Shown: positions 1-6,410, counted from the stretch's first letter. The stretch: DNA of 12,971 bases from Deltaproteobacteria bacterium (GCA_029261905.1 JAJDAM010000781.1:1-12971), one strand, 5' to 3'. Numbers and translations: made by a program. Notes: a model not told the origin generated them from the letters alone.

Positions 1-438
1 CGCGAGGTCAGCGGCGTGCGGATCGCGAGTCGATTCGGAGTGGGAGCGCCTCGACAGATAGCTGGGCACCAGGCAGGCGGAGACCGAAATTTCGGGTATC
101 GCGTCCTGTTCGACGTGATCGAACTCGAACCAGACGATCGGGATCCGCCGCGACCACGACGTGGCCCACTGCCTGAGGAAAGGAAGCACACCGGCCCATC
201 TCTCGGGGTGCTCCGCTGCAAAATCCAGCAACCGTGCCGCTCCGTCCCGATACGAGCCGAAGGATGCGAGCAGATCCACCCTCGAACTGCCGTCCATCCT
301 GCACTCGAGATACTGAGACAGACAGTTGTCCGGCAGAGCCTGGGCGGCCGTAGCGACTCTCCGCTTCGTCGTCCGCGCGTACAGTTCGTCCGGCAGTCGG
401 GCGATCGAACAGGCTGCCAACGCGGCAGACGAGGCCAT
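1..438 (-). CDS. Unknown protein with WFEFD motif (partial, C-terminus beyond window)
   Basis: An uninterrupted 146-codon frame starts at ATG 438-436 and is still open at base 1, so the gene continues outside the window. I do not recognise the family. Visible features are an Ala-rich N-terminus (MASSAALAACSIARLPDELY), a helical middle with an aromatic cluster (HPERWAGVLPFLRQWATSW, about 77-95), and then IPIVWFEFDHVEQ (about 99-111), which leads into a hydrophobic strand (ISVSACLVPSYL). The start lies one codon after the TAG of the upstream 86-residue gene, in the same frame and with only a weak Shine-Dalgarno, so translation is probably coupled to that gene. The alternative is that the two were once one protein interrupted by the TAG. 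The open frame, sensible composition and tight spacing make a real gene likely; no function is claimed. Confidence 0.62.
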   Translation of the reverse strand, partial: MASSAALAACSIARLPDELYARTTKRRVATAAQALPDNCLSQYLECRMDGSSRVDLLASFGSYRDGAARLLDFAAEHPERWAGVLPFLRQWATSWSRRIPIVWFEFDHVEQDAIPEISVSACLVPSYLSRRSHSESTRDPHAADLA

Positions 439-441
439 CGG

Positions 442-702
442 CTACCAGACGCTGGCCCGGGTCTCGACTTCGAGAATCTCGTCGCCCAGGATGTTGAGGA
501 GTCTGAAGGTGTCGAGGGCGTCGGGAGCGGGTGGATTGTTCTCGTTTCTGATCTTGCCGAGCAACGTCGCGAACGGATGAGTCGCCGGGATCCCGAACTC
601 TCGTAGCACCTCGAGATAGTCTTTTTGGAATCGCGTCGCCCACTCGTCATCGTTGATCACGTGGTGGAGTACTGCCAGAACTTTCGCTCGAAAATCGTCC
701 AT
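442..702 (-). CDS. Small acidic protein, possibly leader-peptide-like (NHLP/Nif11-type)
   Basis: An 86-residue protein with a clear start: GAGGAA at 712-707 lies 4 nt from ATG 702-700. It has no cysteine, no signal peptide and no membrane segment. The N-terminal 40 residues look helical. The stretch NDDEWATRFQKDYLEVLREFGIP (about 17-39) resembles the D-x-x-F...L..D...L...GI pattern of nitrile-hydratase-like or Nif11-like leader peptides of RiPP precursors. The C-terminal half (LGKIRNENNPPAPDALDTF onward) has a Pro/Asn turn and ends in ASVW. There is no Gly-Gly cleavage site and no Cys-rich core, so a classical lanthipeptide precursor is unlikely. It may instead be a stand-alone small partner protein. 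It lies 107 bp after the sigma-54 regulator on the same strand and just before the partial WFEFD gene. The gene call is fairly sure; the leader resemblance is pattern matching by eye only. Confidence 0.7.
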   Translation of the reverse strand: MDDFRAKVLAVLHHVINDDEWATRFQKDYLEVLREFGIPATHPFATLLGKIRNENNPPAPDALDTFRLLNILGDEILEVETRASVW

Positions 703-706
703 TGTC

Positions 707-712
707 TTCCTC
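707..712 (-). promoter_or_regulatory. Shine-Dalgarno of the 86-residue gene
   Basis: Read on the minus strand, GAGGAA is followed by GACA and ATG at 702-700. This is the best ribosome-binding site in this part of the window and fixes the start of the small gene. Confidence 0.6.
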
Positions 713-716
713 GTAG

Positions 717-767
717 TTCGCGGCTGCGGAGAGTTCGCTGCTGCGGAGAGTTCGCCGCTGTGGATTC
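717..767. repeat. Three tandem 17-bp direct repeats
   Basis: On the plus strand the copies are TTCGCGGCTGCGGAGAG (717-733), TTCGCTGCTGCGGAGAG (734-750) and TTCGCCGCTGTGGATTC (751-767). The first two differ at one base and the third is diverged at its end. They sit in the leader of the 86-residue gene, starting 5 bp upstream of its Shine-Dalgarno, in the 107-bp gap after the sigma-54 regulator. The 17-bp period is not a multiple of three, so the repeat is not maintained as a peptide repeat. It could be an operator array, an RNA structure element or a slippage duplication. Confidence 0.7.
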
Positions 768-809
768 GGGGTCAGTCGAAAGCTTCTTCATTCCCCTCAC
801 GCTCCAGAT

Positions 810-2573
810 TCACTTTGCAGATTTTGATTTGGCATTGTTCGGGTTAGCAATATCCGGGCCAAGTTCGCCGGACGAGCTCAGCAGCTCGTGGCTGAGCGGG
901 TCGGGTTCGATACCGAGTGCGTCGTACAGCTGAATCGTTCGTTGCAGCTCGCGTTTCAATACGCCGTGGTGATTCCGGCCCTTCAGCAGGTTCCCCTTGC
1001 CGAGAAGCGCGAAGGCCTCCTCTCGGCTCGACGACCGACGGATCGCCTCCAGCAGTGCGACGCCTTTCACGCCCGCAAGAAGGTCGACGTCGAGTTCCTT
1101 CGAGTCGGAAGCCATCGCGCGCTCCACGAAAATTTCTGCGACGCGGCGAAACGGATCTTCCTCGGACCGCGTTGTCATTTCCGTGCTGAGGGCGCGGCGA
1201 ACATCGTCGAGCGTGAGTTGGAAACGTCCGGTGGACGGTGTGGCGGTCGCAATCACGTACGCGCGCCGGACCACGTTGTCGAGCTGGCGCAGGTTGCCGG
1301 GCCACTGAGCCTGCTCCAGCAGCGCGAGGCCCTCCGGGACGATCTCGACCTGGCCGGTGCCGCCGGCTTCTTTGTGTCGCCGTTCGGCCATGAATTGCGC
1401 CCATTGGCCGATTTCGTCTCGCCGTGCGTCGAGGGGTGGAAGGCCGACCGCCAGCACATTCACGCGGAAGTAGAGATCTTCACGGAACAGTCCGTCACGT
1501 ACCAACTGCGACAGCACTCCGTTGGTCCCGACTACGAATCGGACGTCGGCATCGCGTTCTTCGTTACCTCCGAGCGGCCGAAACCGCCTTTCCTCCAGCA
1601 GATACAGCAGGCCCGCCTGCGCCTTGCGCGAGAGCTTGTCGATCTCGTCGATGAACAGAGTCCCCCCCTGGGCGGATTCGACTGCGCCTGCGTGGTTGTG
1701 TGTCGCGCCCGTGAAGGCGCCACGCTTCCAGCCCACCAGCTCTGCCATCTGGGTTTCTTCCGGGACGGAGAGCAAGTCGAGGGTCACGAAGGGTTTTTCT
1801 CGCCGACCCGAGCGCGCATGACACCAACGGGCCAGCCGGGATTTTCCTGTGCCCGTGGGCCCGATGATGAGCATCGTCTCGTTTTGCTGCGCGAAAACCT
1901 CGGTCAGAGCGATCAGCGACGACATCTCCTTGCCGACGACCGGAAGCAGATCGTCAGGCTGAAACGGCCCCGGGGTGTCGGGTAGGGCCAGCAGATACGG
2001 CGAGGCGATTCTTGCCAGCAGCTCGAAGTCAGCAAGTGCCGGTTCCCAGATCCACGACCGTCCAGTGGCCGCGGGGCTTTCGATTTCGACGGAGACCATT
2101 CCGATTACGGAGCTGCCCGGCGCACGAATCGGCAGCGCCAACACATGGGTCGCACCACGGTCGGTCAAGCGATCGAGCGTATCCTGGCTCGGGACCTGAT
2201 CGAACTGCGGAATCGGTTCGCTCTCGAAGAAGCCGTCCGCCCCCAGTAGCGAAATGGAGGCCGTGGGCACGTCGATGCAGGCGGGTCGCGCGTGAATTCG
2301 AACGAGGTGCCAGGCCGCAGTCGACGTCATCGAGCGCGTGTCGGAAACCGGATGAGCCACCTCGTCGCCGACCTCGAATACAAGCAACGAGCGGTAGGTG
2401 TCGTCGGGCCGAACGTGAAGCGTCGCCCGCCGGGTCAGCCCCTTGAATTCGCCATCGAGCAGTTCGTCGGCCCGGGCGACCAGCTCTCGCAACAGGCTCG
2501 TCGACGCGACGTCCAGCGTGGTCGCATCGACGAGCTCCGAGACGAAACGCGAAAGCCTCGACGAATCCATCAT
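810..2573 (-). CDS. Sigma-54-dependent transcriptional activator with GAF-like sensor
   Basis: A 587-residue bacterial enhancer-binding protein that would remodel RNA polymerase-sigma-54 by ATP hydrolysis. Residues about 30-195 look like a GAF-type sensor. The AAA+ domain (about 210-440) has Walker A GPTGTGKS (238-245), the sigma-54 contact loop GAFTGA (285-290), Walker B GGTLFIDEI (303-311), the arginine-finger region FREDLYFR (363-370) and sensor II WPGNLRQL (424-431). All key residues are present, so it should be an active ATPase. The C-terminus (about 475-555) does not show the usual Fis-type helix-turn-helix; it contains LLGKGNLLKGRNHHGVLKRE, probably a different DNA-binding fold. There is no response-regulator receiver domain. 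Two ATGs lie side by side; GGAGGG is only 2 nt from the first and 5 nt from the second, so translation may start at 2570 (586 residues). It is divergent from the LuxR-type gene and upstream of the 86-residue gene. Confidence 0.93.
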   Translation of the reverse strand: MMDSSRLSRFVSELVDATTLDVASTSLLRELVARADELLDGEFKGLTRRATLHVRPDDTYRSLLVFEVGDEVAHPVSDTRSMTSTAAWHLVRIHARPACIDVPTASISLLGADGFFESEPIPQFDQVPSQDTLDRLTDRGATHVLALPIRAPGSSVIGMVSVEIESPAATGRSWIWEPALADFELLARIASPYLLALPDTPGPFQPDDLLPVVGKEMSSLIALTEVFAQQNETMLIIGPTGTGKSRLARWCHARSGRREKPFVTLDLLSVPEETQMAELVGWKRGAFTGATHNHAGAVESAQGGTLFIDEIDKLSRKAQAGLLYLLEERRFRPLGGNEERDADVRFVVGTNGVLSQLVRDGLFREDLYFRVNVLAVGLPPLDARRDEIGQWAQFMAERRHKEAGGTGQVEIVPEGLALLEQAQWPGNLRQLDNVVRRAYVIATATPSTGRFQLTLDDVRRALSTEMTTRSEEDPFRRVAEIFVERAMASDSKELDVDLLAGVKGVALLEAIRRSSSREEAFALLGKGNLLKGRNHHGVLKRELQRTIQLYDALGIEPDPLSHELLSSSGELGPDIANPNNAKSKSAK

Positions 2574-2611
2574 TGCCCTCCGAAGCCGTATCCACCCGCG
2601 GCAGCGCTCGG

Positions 2612-2640
2612 AATATCGCTGCGTATGCGTTCGAATTCAA
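2612..2640 (-). promoter_or_regulatory. Candidate sigma-70 promoter of the sigma-54 regulator gene
   Basis: On the minus strand, TTGAAT (2640-2635) and GATATT (2617-2612) are separated by exactly 17 bp. Each matches four of six consensus bases. Transcription would begin near 2605, leaving a leader of roughly 35 nt. The TTGCGT palindrome cluster directly abuts the -35 hexamer, as expected for a regulator site. Confidence 0.35.
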
Positions 2641-2666
2641 CGCAATTGCGTCACTGGATGACGCAA
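2626..2666. promoter_or_regulatory. Cluster of TTGCGT inverted repeats (candidate operator)
   Basis: Three overlapping or adjacent dyads lie between the two divergent regulators. They are TGCGTT-N7-AACGCA (2626-2644), the perfect 12-bp palindrome ACGCAATTGCGT (2640-2651) and the perfect 8+8 dyad TTGCGTCA-N5-TGACGCAA (2646-2666). The hexamer TTGCGT therefore occurs on the minus strand at 2645-2640, on the plus strand at 2646-2651 and on the minus strand at 2666-2661. The dyad shape and position, abutting a candidate -35 box, suggest a dimeric regulator site controlling one or both divergent genes. Which protein binds is not known. Confidence 0.6.
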
Positions 2667-2929
2667 ATCTGGAGCATTTCGCGATGTCGAGGAATCCCAG
2701 AGATTCGAAGAGCACCCGCAGGGCAGGCGTGAAACACAGTGAATTCGCATTTGGCGCGTACCTGTGCACGTTGGCGCCCTACCAGCGGCCAAGCCGGCGG
2801 GGTTGGCATGTGAAGTGCAAAGTCAGCTTGCAGGTTCTGGATTCGAGGCGAAAACGAGTGCGTTCGATGTCAAACCGATCGTTTCCGTCGGTCGCATCAC
2901 CCGAATGGTTCGTTTCGGAGCGTTGTTCT

Positions 2930-2935
2930 GGAGGT
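2930..2935 (+). promoter_or_regulatory. Strong Shine-Dalgarno selecting a TTG start
   Basis: GGAGGT lies 5 nt upstream of TTG 2941-2943, which is in frame with the LuxR-type protein. No comparable site precedes the upstream in-frame candidates at 2764 or 2905. Confidence 0.65.
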
Positions 2936-2940
2936 GGAAC

Positions 2941-4158
2941 TTGAGACCTGCCCCGCAAGAGCTGAGCCCTCCCGAACCACGCGACGGCCGAGACCCCGAG
3001 TTAGGCAGGCGTGTGATTTCGCTGATCGAGCTCATCTACGCAGCAGCCACGCGACCCGAACGCTGGAACGGCTTCATCAGCGCGCTCTCGCGCGAACTCG
3101 GCGGGGTCGCGATCGTGATGAACCTCGAGATCCCGTACCGCCACGACTCGGCGACGACCTATCGGATCCATTCAGAACCGCGCTACGGCGAAGTGTTCAC
3201 GGATCTGCTGAATCGAGGACAAGTGCCCTGGCCAATGGTCGAGATTGCGGAGATGGAACGTTTCGCGCGGAGCGAAGAGTTCATTTCCCCCTCCGAACTC
3301 GAAGACACCGAGCTGTACCGGCGATATATGAGGCCCCAGGGATTCGTCAGCGAAGGGCAGGGTGGCCATATCATCGCGGCCGCCGACGGGCGTGTGTTGG
3401 CCGCGATCGGGATTTACTGCCGCGAAGGCGGGCGACCGACGACCCAGGCCGATTTCGCGCTGCTCGACCAGTTGGTCCCGCATCTGCGCCGCTCGTTTGC
3501 GATCCACTGCGAGTTGCAAGAAGCGCACTATCGCCAGAAGGCGACATCAGAAGTGATCGATCGTTTTCCGATCGGCGTCCTGTTCATCGACCGCGGTCTT
3601 CACGTCGTCGAGTCGAATCGCGCGGTCGATCGAATCGCTGCGCAACGAGACGGATTCTCGATCGTCGATGGTGTGCCCCGGGCGAGCGGATCCCCTTCGT
3701 CTGCCGGATTCACGCAGCTGCTGCGGCGCAGCCTGAACACCGAAGCCGGCGCGGCCGTCATGGGAGACATCTTCGCGATCGAGCGAAGATCGGGTCGCCA
3801 ACCCTACGAGGTGTTGGTCGCTCGGCTACTGGAAACCCCGATGACGACGGGGGCGAGACAACCGGTCGCGGCGGTATTCATCGCCGACCCGGAAGACCAG
3901 CACCTGCGCATGCCGCAAGTGCTCGCGACGCTCTATCACCTCACACCTGCCGAGGCCGATCTCGCTTCGCTGTTGTCCTCGGGCCACTCGCTGGAGGAAG
4001 CCGCGCGGGCTCGCAACGTCACGGAGAACACGGTCCGCAGCCAGCTGAAGAGGATCTTTGCGAAAACGGGTGTGAGTCGTCAGACCAACCTGGTGAGGTT
4101 GCTGACGGCGAGCATCGCCGCGTTGGAGGCGCCCTCGGGTCCAGAGGACAGCGACTGA
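2941..4158 (+). CDS. LuxR-family transcriptional regulator
   Basis: A 405-residue regulator with a C-terminal LuxR/GerE helix-turn-helix (about 334-390: LTPAEADLASLLSSGHSLEE, then VTENTVRSQLKRIFAKTGVS). The N-terminal half (about 20-195) begins LIELIYAAATRPERWNGFI, typical of a group of sensor-LuxR proteins with no assigned ligand. The middle (about 203-318) starts VIDRFPIGVLFIDRGLHVVE and looks PAS-like. No receiver domain, autoinducer-binding motif or membrane segment is seen. The frame could extend upstream to 2764 (464 residues), but that extension is low in complexity, lies in the divergent control region and lacks a ribosome site. The TTG at 2941 with GGAGGT 5 nt away fits much better. 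It is divergent from the sigma-54 regulator, with which it shares the TTGCGT cluster. The stop is 12 bp before the transposase remnant. Confidence 0.88.
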   Translation: MRPAPQELSPPEPRDGRDPELGRRVISLIELIYAAATRPERWNGFISALSRELGGVAIVMNLEIPYRHDSATTYRIHSEPRYGEVFTDLLNRGQVPWPMVEIAEMERFARSEEFISPSELEDTELYRRYMRPQGFVSEGQGGHIIAAADGRVLAAIGIYCREGGRPTTQADFALLDQLVPHLRRSFAIHCELQEAHYRQKATSEVIDRFPIGVLFIDRGLHVVESNRAVDRIAAQRDGFSIVDGVPRASGSPSSAGFTQLLRRSLNTEAGAAVMGDIFAIERRSGRQPYEVLVARLLETPMTTGARQPVAAVFIADPEDQHLRMPQVLATLYHLTPAEADLASLLSSGHSLEEAARARNVTENTVRSQLKRIFAKTGVSRQTNLVRLLTASIAALEAPSGPEDSD

Positions 4159-4170
4159 ACGGGGTGACAC

Positions 4171-4523
4171 CATTACCTGATCATCGACCGCGATCCGGTG
4201 TCTACTCAGGAATTCCGTGCCCGCTCGCACGTGCCGGTATCGAGTCGATTCGCCTGCCGAGGCCCAGCCCGAACTTGAATGCGTTCGTCGAGCGGCTAAA
4301 CCGTTCGATCACGGAGGAGTGCCTCGACCACGTGATCCCGCTGGGTGAGGCTCATCTCAGAGAGCTCGTTCGCGAGTACGTGGCGCACTACCCTGTAGAA
4401 CGGCCGCACCAGGGCCTGAGCGGTAGGCTCATCGCGGCTGCCACCGGCCCCGGAGGCCGCGGTCCCCTCGCGCGGCGTCAAAGACTCGGCGGACTTCTGA
4501 ACCACTACTACCGCGAAGCAGCG
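4171..4523 (+). pseudogene. Truncated, frameshifted integrase-core (DDE) transposase remnant
   Basis: This is the C-terminal third of an rve/integrase-core transposase. The first frame reads HYLIIDRDPVSTQEFRA from 4171. A one-base deletion near 4222 shifts to the frame that reads LARAGIESIRLPRPSPNLNA, then FVERLNRSITEECLDH (catalytic Glu in NAFVER), then YVAHYPVERPHQGL and the usual family end LLNHYYREAA near 4523. The N-terminal domain and the first catalytic Asp are missing. The normal stop after REAA is also lost, so the second frame runs on to 4718 without meaning. It cannot be active. It starts 12 bp after the LuxR-type stop. I see no convincing terminal inverted repeats. Confidence 0.85.
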
Positions 4524-5091
4524 AGAGATCGGCGACGATCCAGTTTCGGGACACTACGCCTTCCCGCAGAGCGCCCTCCCAAGAAACCGTGTAGAGGCCG
4601 GTATCCTTGTCTCTATGGGCAGCACCGAAGACGACAGCGACATGCTGATCGAGCAATCCTCCCGAGAAGAGAACGGGTTCGTGTCCAGCAAGGGACCCAG
4701 CGCAGACAGACTGCGTAACGGCCTCAATGTCGAGAGTGGCCTGAACGAAGGCTTGTGCGTGCCCATCCTGTTCTTGTTGATCGTGCTGGCGCTGGATACC
4801 CCCGGCCGGGGCGAAACCGCTGCCCTTGCCGCGCGGCTGGAGGGCTTCTGCGCTTTGCCAATCCAACGAATCGGTCGGTTGAAGCGACTCGCTAGGGCAG
4901 CTGAAACCGGGTCGGCTCGGTGGAGAATGTGCCGTTCTATCGCCGGCTCGACAACTCTGGAGTCGCCGTAGCGGCCGGCCCGGCACTCGCCGAGAGCCCG
5001 CGCGGGCTGAAATAGCGCCTCGAAAATCCTCTACACTCCGCTGCGTTTTCTGCGTAGAATTCGGGCAGCCAACTACTCCAGGATGGATGTC
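4524..5091. other. Gene-poor stretch after the transposase remnant
   Basis: About 560 bp without a gene I can support. Open frames exist on both strands, including a plus-strand frame 4615-4971 with a hydrophobic run (PILFLLIVLALDT) and a longer minus-strand frame, but none has a good ribosome site or recognisable motifs. A short plus-strand frame near 4918-5012 (VENVPFYRRLDNSGVAVAAG) reads like a coding scrap. AGCCCGCGCGGGCT at 4995-5008 is a perfect 14-bp palindrome without a following T-run. TAGAAT at 5055-5060 resembles a -10 box for the next gene, but no good -35 is seen. Confidence 0.4.
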
Positions 5092-5919
5092 ATGCGCCAG
5101 ATCTCCCGCTTCGCTTCTCGTGCTGCTACCTGCGCTGCGCTCGCGACTTGCGTGGTGTGCCCTGGGGCCGCCTTCGCGGTCGAGAACTACTATGTCGCCG
5201 CGGACGGAGGCGGCGCGCCCTTCGAAACGGCGAGCGGCCCGTCTCCGGTCGCGATCAGCAGCTTGAACACGATCAGCGGCGTCACCCGCACGTGGGACGC
5301 GTCTGCTGACCCTGGCTGGGTGTCCGCGTACGCGTTGATCGATGGCGCGGGGGGTCAGACCATCACCGGCATGCGGACCTACGCAGACATGGAGTTCGAC
5401 GACTTCCTGGCCGAGACGGATGACCTCATCTTCGGCGCAGCGTTCGTGATCACGATCTATCTCGAGGTCCATGGCGAGCTCGGCGAGGGATCGGTAGGCC
5501 AGATCCTCCAGGATCCCGGATTCGCGGTCACGGCCCCGTCGTACTTCGGCAGCTACGCGAAGGGGAGCGGCGGTACCCACGCTCTGGCCTTCCTCGCCGC
5601 GGGGCTCTCGACGATCGATCTCGCCGGGCCGAACAAGATCGGGATTTCAGTCACCGTCTTCAACGGCCTTCCGTTCTCGTTCTGGACGTACTTCCATGCG
5701 GCCTCGTCGGTGAACAACAACGGATCGACGTACGCGGATCTGGATCTCCATTTCCCGGTCGGCGTGATGGCCGTTGCAAATGACACGCAGCTCGACTGGA
5801 CGCTGAACTCGCCCCAAGCGTTGATCGTCGACACGGTGTACATGCCCGAGCCGTCCGGCCTGCTCTTGCTCGCATTCGGCGTCCCGGCGCTGGCGTGGAT
5901 GGCGCGCCGCCGCGCGTGA
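5092..5919 (+). CDS. PEP-CTERM sorting-domain exported protein
   Basis: A 275-residue exported protein of unknown function. It has a signal peptide (Arg residues, then AATCAALATCVVCPGAAFA, predicted cleavage after about residue 29) and a C-terminal PEP-CTERM signal (251-275): PEP, a hydrophobic segment (SGLLLLAFGVPALAWMA) and RRR. This signal is processed by an exosortase, so the protein is expected at the cell envelope or outside. The body (about 30-245) is rich in Gly, Ser, Asp and aromatic residues, with beta-type segments and no enzymatic motif. A start at ATG 5092 is preferred over ATG 5083, because AGGA at 5080-5083 sits 8 nt from 5092 but overlaps 5083. A second PEP-CTERM reading frame follows immediately. 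No exosortase gene is in the window. Confidence 0.88.
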   Translation: MRQISRFASRAATCAALATCVVCPGAAFAVENYYVAADGGGAPFETASGPSPVAISSLNTISGVTRTWDASADPGWVSAYALIDGAGGQTITGMRTYADMEFDDFLAETDDLIFGAAFVITIYLEVHGELGEGSVGQILQDPGFAVTAPSYFGSYAKGSGGTHALAFLAAGLSTIDLAGPNKIGISVTVFNGLPFSFWTYFHAASSVNNNGSTYADLDLHFPVGVMAVANDTQLDWTLNSPQALIVDTVYMPEPSGLLLLAFGVPALAWMARRRA

Positions 5920-5962
5920 AGGCCGATGTCGATCCCTGCCGCTCGGGGCTCGTGCTACCCGG

Positions 5963-6403
5963 GTGCTCGATCTGTATGTGAGTGCGGCCATCGGTACCGC
6001 GATGGTCACCGACTTCATCCTCCCGAGCACCTTCCTCCTCTCCCACATCGTCATCTGGAACGGCCACCAGGGGTTCGCTACGAACCGAGGCATCAACGAC
6101 GTGGAGATCCTCACGTCGACGGACGGCGGCGTCAGCCTGGTGAGCCAGGGCATGATCTCCGTTACGGAGGCGACGCTGGTGGGGCTCGGGAGCGGCGGCC
6201 CAGACCACATCGAGGCCCTCGCCGTGAACGCGGACTTCATCCGCTTCAACGTCACGTCGAACCACGGCGACCCGGCCTTCATCAGCCTGCGCGAGGTCCG
6301 GTTCTACACGACGCCCATTCCGGAGCCCTCGACCGCCACCCTGCTCGGACCCGGGCTCGCCGGCGTTGCGAGCCTCTCACGGCGAAGAGCTGGCGGGCGA
6401 TAG
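5963..6403 (+). CDS. 5'-truncated PEP-CTERM protein, discoidin-like (probable pseudogene)
   Basis: A 146-codon frame from GTG 5963 with no ribosome site and no signal peptide. The body resembles the second half of a discoidin/F5-8C-type beta-sandwich: FILPSTFLLSHIVIWNGHQG, then NDVEILTSTDGG, then ADFIRFNVTSNHGDPAFISL and EVRFY. The C-terminus carries a PEP-CTERM signal (IPEPSTATLLGPGLAGVASL followed by SRRRAGGR), with a poorer hydrophobic segment than its neighbour. Without a signal peptide a PEP-CTERM protein cannot reach its sorting enzyme, so this is probably the 3' remainder of a gene whose front was deleted just after the intact PEP-CTERM gene. The frame is still open and its coding character is good, which suggests recent loss. 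Confidence 0.6.
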   Translation: MLDLYVSAAIGTAMVTDFILPSTFLLSHIVIWNGHQGFATNRGINDVEILTSTDGGVSLVSQGMISVTEATLVGLGSGGPDHIEALAVNADFIRFNVTSNHGDPAFISLREVRFYTTPIPEPSTATLLGPGLAGVASLSRRRAGGR

Positions 6404-6410
6404 TACAAGC

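Noticed and set aside
8..643. Minus-strand open frame of 211 codons
   Set aside because: It overlaps the 86-residue gene and the partial gene in another frame, is Arg/Ser/Asp-rich in the way of a frame shadow, and has no ribosome site.
717..767. CRISPR-like array
   Set aside because: The copies are directly adjacent with no spacers and only 17 bp long, so this is a simple tandem repeat.
888..1985. Plus-strand open frame of 365 codons
   Set aside because: It lies wholly antisense to the sigma-54 regulator, whose motifs are unmistakable; no ribosome site or family motif.
2752..2767. TGGCGCG...TGTGCA in the divergent region, resembling a sigma-54 -24/-12 promoter
   Set aside because: The spacing between GG and GC is 11 bp instead of the required 10, and the -12 element lacks the TTGC form.
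2573..2944. Plus-strand 123-codon frame in the divergent control region
   Set aside because: It starts inside the opposite gene's start, covers the palindrome cluster and has no ribosome site or recognisable sequence.
2934..4718. Plus-strand open frame of 594 codons
   Set aside because: Only its end (about 4221-4523) is real, as a transposase remnant; the rest is an out-of-frame shadow of the LuxR-type gene and read-through.
4995..5008. AGCCCGCGCGGGCT as an intrinsic terminator
   Set aside because: A perfect palindrome, but no T-run follows and it has almost no loop; left as an unexplained palindrome.
4429..5580. Minus-strand open frame of 383 codons
   Set aside because: Antisense to both the transposase remnant and the PEP-CTERM gene, with no motif or ribosome site.
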